In this document: positions 1 to 6,428 of the stretch, in pieces
Layout of the letters: each line of letters opens with the position of its first letter
Numbering within the stretch: the first letter of the stretch is position 1
Source of the DNA: Cyanobacteria bacterium UBA11370
GTDB taxonomy: Bacteria > Cyanobacteriota > Cyanobacteriia > Cyanobacteriales > Coleofasciculaceae
Length of the DNA stretch: 10,189 bases
Assembly (NCBI GenBank): GCA_003486645.1
Contig: DNGI01000533.1
Location: 1 to 10,189, forward strand
Direction: 5' to 3'
The notes under the pieces: model-generated
Seen by the model: only the letters and a program-made list of their open reading frames with translations
What the model was told of the DNA's origin: nothing
Database searches by the model: none
Translations under genes and position numbers: made by a program

Positions 1-24
1 TATCTAAATAGGATTTGGTATGAT

Positions 25-627
25 TTACCAGATGGTTGATAAATCCAAGACAAAACCCGGTAAGAGGGATTCCCCACTGAGGGTAGAGGGATGATCGAGT
101 GTCTCGATATCTTGTTGAGGACGATAGATGTAAACTTTACGATTTTTGCGGTCAATTAACCAACCGAGTAATGCCCCATTATCGATATATTCTTGCAGTT
201 TATCTTTAAGGGGCTGGAGAGTATCGCTCGGAGAACGTAACTCTACTACAAAATCAGGGCAAATGGGAGCAAATTTGACTCGTTGTTCTGGGGGAATATT
301 GTTCCATCGCGTTAGTTTAATCCAAGCGGCATCGGAGGATTTGGTTGCACCATTGGGGAGAGTAAATCCCGCAGAAGAGTCGAAACCTATTCCTGTCCCA
401 TCTTGCCGCACCCAGAGTCCCAGTTGCACAATTAAATCAAAGTTACGGTTTCCAGTTTCTGACCCTGTGGGGGACATAATAATTAATTCTCCCTTAGCGG
501 TGCGCTCAATGCGTAAGTCTCGGTTGAGTTGACAGAATTCAAAGAATTGGTCATCTGTCATCTCAACGGCTGGAGACATTTGTAGCACTAAAGGGGTAAT
601 TTGAGTTACAGTAGTCACTTGCGTCAT
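25..627 (-). CDS. Uma2 family (DUF820) PD-(D/E)XK endonuclease-like protein
   Basis: This 200-residue protein has the usual length and layout of the Uma2/DUF820 family, which is greatly expanded in cyanobacteria and has a restriction-endonuclease-like fold. Visible features are an N-terminal helix-rich segment with MTDDQFFEFCQLN (about 23-35), a beta-rich stretch with GELIIMSPTG (46-55), SSDAAW with Asp99, the core CPDFVVELRSPSD (123-135) giving Asp125 and Glu129, and Lys143 in DKLQEYIDNG followed by GWLIDRKNRKVYIYRP. These residues match the expected metal-binding and catalytic positions, so the protein looks intact. The ATG at 627 follows GAGAGACA, a modest ribosome-binding site. The next gene on the same strand is the PadR regulator, 110 bp upstream. 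The biological role of Uma2 proteins is not well established; nuclease activity is inferred from the fold, and a link to transposon relics or defence is only a guess. Confidence 0.92.
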   Translation of the reverse strand: MTQVTTVTQITPLVLQMSPAVEMTDDQFFEFCQLNRDLRIERTAKGELIIMSPTGSETGNRNFDLIVQLGLWVRQDGTGIGFDSSAGFTLPNGATKSSDAAWIKLTRWNNIPPEQRVKFAPICPDFVVELRSPSDTLQPLKDKLQEYIDNGALLGWLIDRKNRKVYIYRPQQDIETLDHPSTLSGESLLPGFVLDLSTIW

Positions 628-737
628 TGTCTCTCATGGCAGAAGTGTGCCACCAGTTTAATCGAGAACAGCAGTATTCTCCCTGATGTCGGGAGTTCTC
701 CTGTTCGCAACTGATGGCGTAATTCTGCCGAACAGCG

Positions 738-1136
738 CTACATCGCTTGTCTTTCCTCAGTGATATAGCTGCGCCAGAAACCTGCAAGTTCTTGAGCTTT
801 GTCTCGCCAGTTGGTCGAGACTTGATACATTCTGCGGGGGCGGCCGCGTCCTTCCACTTTTTTCCAGTACCCTGAAATTGCCCCAGAATCTTCTAAGAAC
901 TTGAGTGCGCTGTAGAGGACAGTATCAGAAAGCCGATAAGTCGGGAAATCCTGTTCCAGTTGTTGAATTAAGTGCGTTCCATAGGATTCGCCTTGCAACA
1001 AGATGGACAAAACATAACATACGGCTAATTCCTTATTGAGATAGTTAGGAGGAGGGTCCCGGAAAAATTGATAGATATCCTCAAATTTCATCATCTGCAT
1101 AGTCCGCTGAGTATCCCAGCCATCCGGCTTTTGCAT
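738..1136 (-). CDS. PadR family winged-helix transcriptional regulator
   Basis: This is a small DNA-binding protein of 132 residues from this start. The PadR winged helix runs from about residue 34 (LNKELAVCYVLSILLQGESYG) through the recognition helix (RLSDTVLYSALKFLEDSGAI, 68-87) to the wing (VEGRGRPRRMY, 94-104). It ends with a short helix (WRDKAQELAGFW) rather than the long C-terminal coiled coil of PadR subfamily 1, so it resembles the short subfamily-2 type. The start is uncertain. The ATG at 1136 has AGGA about 9 nt upstream. The conserved part appears to begin at MKFEDIYQFF, whose ATG is at 1091, and other in-frame ATGs lie at 1100 and 1094, but these lack a clear ribosome-binding site. 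A short dyad lies 50-67 bp upstream and could be an operator. The inducing ligand and targets are unknown. Confidence 0.9.
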   Translation of the reverse strand: MQKPDGWDTQRTMQMMKFEDIYQFFRDPPPNYLNKELAVCYVLSILLQGESYGTHLIQQLEQDFPTYRLSDTVLYSALKFLEDSGAISGYWKKVEGRGRPRRMYQVSTNWRDKAQELAGFWRSYITEERQAM

Positions 1137-1185
1137 GGGAAAGTTTTCCTGAAACTAACAATTGGTCTCAGCACCCCGAAAAAAT

Positions 1186-1203
1186 CACACTGATTGTCGT
1201 GTG
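1186..1203. promoter_or_regulatory. dyad CACAC-N8-GTGTG upstream of the PadR gene, candidate operator
   Basis: Perfect 5-bp arms (1186-1190 and 1199-1203) are separated by 8 nt in the leader of the padR-type gene. PadR regulators are known to bind short dyads with a spacer of about 8 nt and often repress their own gene, so autoregulation is plausible. The arm sequence does not match the classical ATGT/ACAT half-sites, and arms this short can arise by chance. Confidence 0.3.
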
Positions 1204-1227
1204 TTTGTCAAAAACAAGCTACCTCAG

Positions 1228-1446
1228 TCAAAGCGATCGCTCTGTCGCCTTTATAGCTTTAAACTCTTGAGGTCGTCTAATCCACTCACTAAGTTCAGTG
1301 ACGGCAGATGCTTTTGCTGCTGAATAATCACCATCAATTTTAGCGAAGTGGCTACTAGTGTTATCAAGAGAACCTTTAGGTTCCCAGAAAAAATAGCACG
1401 GTAAACGTTCCTCTGCAAGTTGACTTTGACCTAAAATCGAGCGCAT
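1228..1446 (-). CDS. small hypothetical protein, 72 aa, doubtful
   Basis: This is an open frame of 72 codons with ATG start, lying between the PadR gene and the NTF2-like gene on the same strand. The translation is not strongly biased in composition (YFFWEPKGS near 18-26, AKASAVTELSEWIRRPQEF near 44-62) and looks like a soluble alpha/beta fragment. I do not recognise a family. Upstream there is only GAAAAG as a weak ribosome-binding site, and an in-frame stop sits four codons before the start. Its 3' end contains a HIP1 octamer. It could be a genuine small gene, the C-terminal remnant of a decayed larger gene, or a chance ORF. Confidence 0.35.
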   Translation of the reverse strand: MRSILGQSQLAEERLPCYFFWEPKGSLDNTSSHFAKIDGDYSAAKASAVTELSEWIRRPQEFKAIKATERSL

Positions 1447-1604
1447 TAATCTTTTCTACTAGCGTATGAACGGTTCTTCCGAAATGTTTTGTGTTGTAGT
1501 TTCTTTAAGTTAAGCGGCGGTTGGGTAATACAGTTGAATCTCCTAGAGGATGACAACCTCTGTGCCATACTCAGGAGAATCCGTTAGAGGGTTTACAAAA
1601 TCGG

Positions 1605-2081
1605 TCATCCCGTTGTTTCCGGATTAGTCCGCCAAACTTCGTGAATAATTTTGCCAGTTTGATCGAAGTAGACCTGGTAGAACATTGATAAGATCACGAC
1701 ACGACCCTGATGAGACTTAGCCGTGATTTTAATTTGAGCTTCTACACCCTGATCGCGTTGCTCTTGCTCTACCACCTGAAAGTCTTTAATTTGGTACTGG
1801 CTAAAAAATTCCCGCCAAGCTGAGTAAATAGACCTACCCTGATAAATTTCGTCTACATCTGAAACACCATGGAAGCGCTTTAGCACCGCATTATCACTAT
1901 ATCCGGTCGCTAAAAGTTCTGGATTTGAGGTAGCGATCGCCCCCCAATGTTTTTGAGCGGCGGATAAGGGATTGGCTGTTATCTGACTTTTGTACAACGT
2001 CAAACTCCAGACTAAAGCGATCGCACAAGTCGCACACGATAAACGCTGCCTCCAAGTCGGTTTCAAACGCTCTATCATCAT
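1605..2081 (-). CDS. membrane-anchored or exported NTF2/SnoaL-like domain protein
   Basis: From the preferred start this is a 158-residue protein. It has a basic N-terminus (MMIERLKPTWRQR), then one hydrophobic segment (LSCATCAIALVWSLTLY), and then a single domain of about 110 residues. The domain reads as an NTF2-like cone fold: an N-terminal helix with AAQKHWGAIATSNPELLATGYSD, an HGVSDVDEIYQGRSIYSAWREFF segment, then beta strands ending in VILSMFYQVYFDQTGKIIHEVW. Such domains hold small ligands or act in enzymes, but no catalytic set can be assigned here. The frame stays open to 2162, but the ATG pair at 2081/2078 is preceded by GAGGAGT (2086-2092) at 5 and 8 nt, so I choose 2081. The 27 extra upstream residues of the longer reading lack such support. 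The hydrophobic segment suggests a periplasmic or thylakoid-lumen location. Confidence 0.75.
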   Translation of the reverse strand: MMIERLKPTWRQRLSCATCAIALVWSLTLYKSQITANPLSAAQKHWGAIATSNPELLATGYSDNAVLKRFHGVSDVDEIYQGRSIYSAWREFFSQYQIKDFQVVEQEQRDQGVEAQIKITAKSHQGRVVILSMFYQVYFDQTGKIIHEVWRTNPETTG

Positions 2082-2085
2082 ATTT

Positions 2086-2092
2086 ACTCCTC
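2086..2092 (-). promoter_or_regulatory. Shine-Dalgarno GAGGAGT that sets the start of the NTF2-like gene
   Basis: On the minus strand this reads GAGGAGT, followed by AAAT and two consecutive ATGs at 2081 and 2078. It is the strongest ribosome-binding site near the N-terminus of this gene and argues against the longer reading that begins at 2162. Confidence 0.65.
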
Positions 2093-2285
2093 GCTTGGGC
2101 TGCCAAGGCAATCCTATGAGGCTACGAGCAGCTTGTGTTGCTACTATGAAAGCCCACACCATTCGAGAAGACGACGAACTTGACTTAAAAGTTCTCTCTA
2201 GATGATATTATTCGCAATTTCCATACTAACCCTTACGGATTTACTACAAGACTTCCGGCAACCTGCTTAAATTGATATAGACCTC

Positions 2286-2383
2286 ATACTAAGTTGCGGT
2301 CAAAGAGGTAATCCAAGCTGTTGATGAGAGGGAGAGGGGGAGGGGGGGCAGCAAGTTACCAAACAAGAGATGCAACTTGGTAT
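2286..2383. repeat. 98-bp inverted-repeat element with G-rich core, MITE-like candidate
   Basis: The 12-nt ends ATACTAAGTTGC (2286-2297) and GCAACTTGGTAT (2372-2383) are inverted copies with 11 of 12 matches. They flank a 74-nt interior holding a G-tract: GGG, GGGGG and GGGGGGG separated by AGA and A, at 2330-2348. No ORF lies inside. The shape resembles a small non-autonomous mobile or palindromic repeat of filamentous cyanobacteria. No target-site duplication is evident at the borders. It sits in the 444-bp region between the diverging NTF2-like and DUF3611 genes, which otherwise shows no gene. Confidence 0.5.
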
Positions 2384-2415
2384 CACACGGTCATAGATAG
2401 TGCTAATGGCTAATG

Positions 2416-2466
2416 GTTCATGGCTAATAACCATGAGCAATGAACAATGAGTAATTAGCCATGAAC
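2416..2466. repeat. 13-bp perfect inverted repeat with degenerate heptamers
   Basis: The arms GTTCATGGCTAAT (2416-2428) and ATTAGCCATGAAC (2454-2466) are perfect inverted copies around a 25-nt loop. A smaller alternative hairpin, CATGG/CCATG (2419-2423 and 2431-2435), shares the left arm. The left arm belongs to a run of near-heptamers GCTAATG, GCTAATG, GTTCATG, GCTAAT starting at 2402, typical of cyanobacterial short tandem repeats. It ends 60 bp before the DUF3611 gene, so it may fold in the leader RNA. It has no U-tract typical of a terminator. Confidence 0.6.
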
Positions 2467-2525
2467 TACGCTTTCACTTTATGCCCGTGCAAATTATAAA
2501 TTGTCACTGATAGATTGCAGCCCCA

Positions 2526-3110
2526 ATGCGAGACAAGCCCGACCTTTCTTCACTCCCAAGCGCCCTCCAGCGAGTTGCGCTGACGCTACGCACCATCGGT
2601 GCGATCTCATTGTGGGTACAAGCCGTTTTGGGTGTAATTTCAACTGTAATTTTGATTTTTGCAGCGTTTAGCGGTAGTGTAGGTCGTCAAGGGGCGCAAG
2701 CTAGCAGCCAGGGAACTGGATTCGGGATCTTTTTTGCGATTTGTGGAGTCGTTGCCGTGGGTGCAGGAGCGTATTTTGCTCTCCGTTATAGTCGTATTGG
2801 TAGAGATTTACTGGCTACGAACACTGCTGAACGTCCGAGTAAAGGGGAAACTCTCCAAGTCATCAGATTGGGATTGATGGTGAATATGGTGGGAATGTTA
2901 TTGACAATTTTAGGCGGGTTTGCGATCGTTGGTAGTATTCTGGCGAAGTCTGTACTTCAGCCCCAAGGCGCTTTAACCACGGCGATTGATCCAACTCGGT
3001 TTGTACAACCCTTAGATTTGTTTGTTGTTCAAGCGAACACTAACACGATCGCCGCTCATTTTGTGGGAATTGCCGCTTCGATTTGGCTGTTTAATCGGGT
3101 GAGTCGTTGA
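2526..3110 (+). CDS. DUF3611 family membrane protein (Tic21/PIC1-like)
   Basis: This is a 194-residue integral membrane protein with four predicted membrane segments, near residues 24-48, 66-87, 114-142 and 175-190. The family is recognised from the N-terminal SALQRVALTLRTIGAISLWVQ, the GETLQVIRLGLMVNMVGM segment (107-124) and the C-terminal FVVQANTNTIAAHFVG (166-181). DUF3611 proteins are shared by cyanobacteria and plastids; the plant member Tic21/PIC1 has been linked to protein import and to iron transport in the chloroplast envelope. A role in the cyanobacterial inner membrane, perhaps metal transport, is inference only. The ATG at 2526 fits the family start, although no strong ribosome-binding site precedes it. 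serS follows on the same strand after 128 bp, so the two genes may be transcribed separately. Confidence 0.85.
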   Translation: MRDKPDLSSLPSALQRVALTLRTIGAISLWVQAVLGVISTVILIFAAFSGSVGRQGAQASSQGTGFGIFFAICGVVAVGAGAYFALRYSRIGRDLLATNTAERPSKGETLQVIRLGLMVNMVGMLLTILGGFAIVGSILAKSVLQPQGALTTAIDPTRFVQPLDLFVVQANTNTIAAHFVGIAASIWLFNRVSR

Positions 3111-3238
3111 ATGTGGGGTGTGGGATAAATCTCTATTTCGTCCAATTGATAGCGCTAGGCTGGTATTCTGTTTAGAGCTAATTCGATCAATCAGCGCGAT
3201 CGTACTAATTATTAACTCATTATTCGTAGAGAAAATCT

Positions 3239-4525
3239 GTGCTTGACCTAAAGCAAATTCGGGAAAATCCCAACGCTATCCAAGAACGACTCGACCGACG
3301 AGGCATGAGTCAATATGACCTAACGCCAATTATAGAATTGAACCAGCGTCAACGAGAACTGGAAACATCCCGCAGTCGCCTACAAGCTCGTAGTAATGAA
3401 ATTGGTAAACTAATCGGTCAAAAAATTAAAGCGGGTAGTTCTCCGGATGGGGCAGAAATTCAATCACTGCGAGAGGAAGGCAATCAAGTTAAAGTTACCT
3501 TAAACGAGTTAGAACCGCAAGAAAAAGACTTAAAAACGGAGATAGAAGCTCTATTACTATCTATTCCTAACTTACCCAGTGAATCAACACCAATTGGTAA
3601 GAATGAAGATGAAAATGTCGAAGTTCATCGTTGGGGTGATGACTATATTCCCAACAATGATCAAATTTTGCCCCATTGGGAAATTGGCGAAAAACTCGGT
3701 ATTCTTAATTTTGAACGGGCGGTGAAAGTTGCTCAGAGTCGGTTTGTGAGTTTGGTGGGTGCGGGTGCGGCTTTGGAAAGAGCGCTGATTAGTTTTATGC
3801 TGGATCGGCAAATTGGGGCTGGCTATGTCGAAGTCATACCACCCATATTAATTAATAGTCAATCCTTAACCGCTACGGGACAATTGCCGAAGTTTGCCGA
3901 AGAAAGTTTTAAGTGTGATAGTGATGATTTATGGCTTTCTCCTACGGCGGAAGTTCCGTTAACTAATCTTTACCGTGAGGAGATTTTAGAAGCCTCTCAG
4001 TTACCCATTTATCATTGTGCTTATACGCCGTGTTTTCGTCGGGAAGCGGGAAGTTATGGACGAGACACTAAAGGGTTAATTCGACTGCATCAGTTTAATA
4101 AAGTTGAGTTGGTAAAAATTGTCCATCCGAGTACTTCGGAAGATGAACATCAAAAACTAGTTCAAGATGCGGCGGCAATTTTGGAAGCCTTAAAATTACC
4201 CTATCGTATTATTGAGCTGTGTAGTGGAGATTTAGGATTTTCAGCGGCGAGGTGCTACGATTTGGAAGTTTGGTTGCCTTCGGCTGGGAAATATCGGGAA
4301 ATTTCGAGTTGTTCAAATTGTACGGATTTTCAGGCACGACGGGGTAGTATTCGCTTCAAGGAGGCGGGGAAAAAAGGGACTCAATTCGTCCATACCTTGA
4401 ATGGTTCGGGTTTAGCAGTTGGACGCACGATGTCGGCGATTTTGGAGAATTATCAGCAACCGGATGGTACGGTTAAGATACCAGACGTATTGCAACCTTA
4501 TATGGGACGAGAGGTGTTAGATTAG
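3239..4525 (+). CDS. serS: seryl-tRNA synthetase
   Basis: This class II aminoacyl-tRNA synthetase charges tRNA-Ser with serine (and tRNA-Sec where present) in the cytoplasm. The 428-residue length is normal for bacterial SerRS. The N-terminal arm, [18 protein letters not shown] followed by a long charged antiparallel coiled coil (about 30-108), binds the tRNA long variable arm. The catalytic core shows the motif 1 region (about 185-202, ending VIPP), the serine-site TAEVPL (236-241), motif 2 beginning [15 protein letters not shown] (266-280), [13 protein letters not shown] (357-369) and motif 3 [17 protein letters not shown] (389-405). All key residues appear intact. The start is GTG at 3239; the first in-frame ATG is at codon 23 and would remove the conserved N-terminal helix. 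A short GAGA precedes the start. The gene ends convergent with devC. Confidence 0.98.
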   Translation: MLDLKQIRENPNAIQERLDRRGMSQYDLTPIIELNQRQRELETSRSRLQARSNEIGKLIGQKIKAGSSPDGAEIQSLREEGNQVKVTLNELEPQEKDLKTEIEALLLSIPNLPSESTPIGKNEDENVEVHRWGDDYIPNNDQILPHWEIGEKLGILNFERAVKVAQSRFVSLVGAGAALERALISFMLDRQIGAGYVEVIPPILINSQSLTATGQLPKFAEESFKCDSDDLWLSPTAEVPLTNLYREEILEASQLPIYHCAYTPCFRREAGSYGRDTKGLIRLHQFNKVELVKIVHPSTSEDEHQKLVQDAAAILEALKLPYRIIELCSGDLGFSAARCYDLEVWLPSAGKYREISSCSNCTDFQARRGSIRFKEAGKKGTQFVHTLNGSGLAVGRTMSAILENYQQPDGTVKIPDVLQPYMGREVLD

Positions 4526-4558
4526 GTTGTTGGTTGTTGGTTGTTGGTTGTTGGTTGT
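4526..4558. repeat. heptameric short tandem repeat (GTTGTTG, about 4.7 copies)
   Basis: Directly after the serS stop, GTTGTTG is repeated four times (4526-4553) with a fifth partial copy GTTGT. Heptameric short tandem repeats of this kind (STRR) are a known feature of filamentous cyanobacterial genomes. The array lies in the 87-bp gap between convergent serS and devC. Confidence 0.8.
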
Positions 4559-4580
4559 CCCGGTGTCTCCACGTTTTCTT

Positions 4581-4609
4581 CCCCCATCCCCCCATCTCCC
4601 ACTCTCCCC
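4581..4609 (-). other. G-quadruplex-forming motif between convergent genes
   Basis: The plus strand carries C5-AT-C6-ATCT-C3-ACTCT-C4; the minus strand therefore has four runs of at least three G with loops of 2-5 nt, a canonical quadruplex pattern. It lies immediately past the devC stop and downstream of serS, where it would sit in the 3' region of the devC transcript. No conventional hairpin plus U-tract terminator is visible in this gap, so this motif may take part in ending or slowing transcription, which is inference. Confidence 0.5.
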
Positions 4610-4612
4610 TTA

Positions 4613-5767
4613 TTAGAAAATATCAACAGGATCGGCATCACGGAGTTTCTGCATAGCAATAACACCAGAAATTAGACACATTAACACCGTCAAAGCTAAG
4701 ACTAATAAAGCTCTACTAAAGCTCATTGCTATAGGTAAGAGAGTAGCATTTTTGACTACTGCATATAACGCTAAAGAAATAGCCATACCCGGAAGATATC
4801 CTAAACTTGCTAAAATTAGAGACTCTTGAAACACAACACCTAACAAGTAATGATTTGTATATCCTATAGCCTTGAGGGTTGCGTATTCAGAGAGATGATC
4901 CGAGACATCGGCATAAAGAATTTGATAAACAATCACCGTACCAACTGTAAATCCTATCATTGCACCGAGATCGAAAATAAACCCAATAGCTGTACTCGTA
5001 TTCCAGTAGTTTTTTTCAAAATCTATATAGCCTTGTTTGGATAAAACTTTAACTCCCTTATCTAAGTTTTTTCTCAGATTGGCGAGTACCCATTGAGCAT
5101 TAGTTCCGGATTTGAGCTTAATTAAACCAACATCAATTAATCCTTTGGAGCGGTGAGTGAACACTCGTAAGAAGTTATCATCACTCATAATTAAATTACC
5201 ATCACTACCAAAGGACGTACCTAATTGAAATAATCCCCCAATTTTTAAACGATGACCACTCACTTCGACAATTACCCTTTCTCCTTGATTGTATTCATCA
5301 GGAATTGTGCCAAATTCTGGTCGAGATGCTCTATCAAATAAAGCTACATCTTCAAGTTTAAGTTGATTGATATTATTGGGAATATCTGGTAAATTGGAAA
5401 CAGCCTTAGTTGGATTAAATCCAATTACGAAGATGAGACGGGCGCGGCGAGTTTTCAGATTTTTCCAAACCCCAAAATCCACATAAACAGGACTTACAGA
5501 TTCCACCCCTTCAAACCCCAACGCTTGATACAAGTACCGTTGAGAAAAACTTTGCATGGCGATGGATGCTGTGGATAGTGGACTAAGCAAAATAATGTCA
5601 CATTCTAAACTTTTATGTAGGCGCACGGCACTATCAAATAAGGCATCCCGCAACCCCAGTTGCAAAAACATTAGCATCACGGCAAAACCAATCCCCATGA
5701 GTGCGACGAGGAACCGCATTTTCTTATAAGTGAGTTGCAACCAGGGTAGAGGTATTTTGAGAATCAT
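4613..5767 (-). CDS. devC: DevC-type ABC transporter permease (MacB/FtsX superfamily)
   Basis: This is the membrane subunit of a DevBCA-like exporter; in heterocyst-forming cyanobacteria DevBCA works with an outer-membrane TolC-like channel to export envelope glycolipids. From the ATG at 5767 it has 384 residues, the full family length. One N-terminal membrane helix (FLVALMGIGFAVMLMFLQLGL) is followed by a large periplasmic domain of about 220 residues and three C-terminal helices starting near FDLGAMIGFTVGTVIVYQIL. The cytoplasmic coupling segment SEYATLKAIGYTNHYLLGV is typical of this superfamily. The frame extends two codons to a TTG at 5773, and neither start has a clear ribosome-binding site. 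devB (membrane fusion) should lie upstream and devA (ATPase) downstream, but neither is here: serS converges on one side and a non-coding stretch lies on the other. It may be an orphan paralogue using subunits encoded elsewhere; substrate unknown. Confidence 0.88.
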   Translation of the reverse strand: MILKIPLPWLQLTYKKMRFLVALMGIGFAVMLMFLQLGLRDALFDSAVRLHKSLECDIILLSPLSTASIAMQSFSQRYLYQALGFEGVESVSPVYVDFGVWKNLKTRRARLIFVIGFNPTKAVSNLPDIPNNINQLKLEDVALFDRASRPEFGTIPDEYNQGERVIVEVSGHRLKIGGLFQLGTSFGSDGNLIMSDDNFLRVFTHRSKGLIDVGLIKLKSGTNAQWVLANLRKNLDKGVKVLSKQGYIDFEKNYWNTSTAIGFIFDLGAMIGFTVGTVIVYQILYADVSDHLSEYATLKAIGYTNHYLLGVVFQESLILASLGYLPGMAISLALYAVVKNATLLPIAMSFSRALLVLALTVLMCLISGVIAMQKLRDADPVDIF

Positions 5768-6428
5768 TATCAAAAGGTAGGGTTAGGTACGCCATATTGC
5801 ACTAGAGCTAGCCCTATTTATTAGCGCTGGCTCCTTAAAGTATGAAGATTGAGTAAAGGTTCGTCGGTTAGCAACCTCAAACTCTTCAATTAATTTAACT
5901 TATTCTTAACCTCAGTTGAATTTGATATTTGGTCTTTTACGTAAAAATATAAAATCATAAGTAAATAAATCTTTTTATAAATTAACACAACTTAACTTTA
6001 AAGTAAATCAAAAGCTTATTAATTCATATTAATTTATTTTTCATAAAATTAATTTATAAATGAGTAGTTACTTCGATAAGTATGTACCTATTTTAATATT
6101 GTAAAGATTGTGTGAAGAAGGTTTTTTATTTGATTTTTTATTTAAAGTAGCTTTTAAGTTCTTTTGTTTGAGTGAAGCAACAGCCCTGATATCACCCCAT
6201 AGCTGATTAAGTAAAAATGCGGTTGATTGATTGGCAATTTATATAAGGTCAGTGATTATTCACTCACTCTTGTATAGACCGCACTTGTCCTAGCTTAACC
6301 TAGAATTTCCGCAAAGGAAGTTGGGCGATCGCTAATCTGATGGGTGCAAGCAGAGTTGAATCACAAAGGGAAGAACTAAAACATTTTAGAAAACGACTTC
6401 GTACTAATTAGATTCAGGAGAAACGAGG
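5768..6428. other. 661-bp non-coding, strongly AT-rich divergent intergenic region
   Basis: No credible ORF occurs on either strand. The core (about 5890-6180) is very AT-rich, with poly-T and poly-A runs and a direct repeat ATTAATTTAT at 6028-6037 and 6048-6057, start to start 20 bp, about two helical turns. Nearer the plus-strand gene are a hairpin AGTGA-TTAT-TCACT (6251-6264) and a HIP1 octamer (6325-6332). The region must hold the promoters of the divergent devC and PEP-CTERM genes, but I could not find a -35/-10 pair with good spacing and do not assign one. An unannotated small RNA is possible but not shown by the sequence. Confidence 0.6.
6416..6420 (+). promoter_or_regulatory. Shine-Dalgarno AGGAG that sets the GTG start of the PEP-CTERM gene
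   Basis: AGGAG lies 8 nt before GTG at 6429, an ideal spacing. The codons that follow give a complete signal peptide, so the GTG start is well supported. Confidence 0.75.

Noticed and set aside
146..532. 128-codon plus-strand ORF over the Uma2 gene
   Set aside because: It lies antisense and wholly inside the well-supported Uma2 coding region, and its translation is low-complexity and serine/arginine-rich with no recognisable domain.
563..787. 74-codon minus-strand ORF spanning the gap between Uma2 and PadR genes
   Set aside because: It overlaps the ends of both real genes in another frame, and its translation shows no family features.
1545..1561. Hairpin AGAGG-ATGACAA-CCTCT as a terminator of the NTF2-like gene
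   Set aside because: The stem is only 5 bp and no T-run follows in the direction of transcription, so it is indistinguishable from chance.
2082..2162. N-terminal extension of the NTF2-like protein to an ATG at 2162
   Set aside because: The GAGGAGT site at 2086-2092 would then be inside the gene without purpose, and the 27 extra residues precede an already complete signal/anchor sequence.
1990..2205. 71-codon plus-strand ORF over the start of the NTF2-like gene
   Set aside because: It is antisense to a better-supported gene with a strong ribosome-binding site, and no domain is recognisable.
6223..6247. TTGATT and TATAAG as a promoter for the PEP-CTERM gene
   Set aside because: The two boxes are only about 13 bp apart, too close for a standard -35/-10 pair, and other AT-rich hexamers nearby fit equally well.
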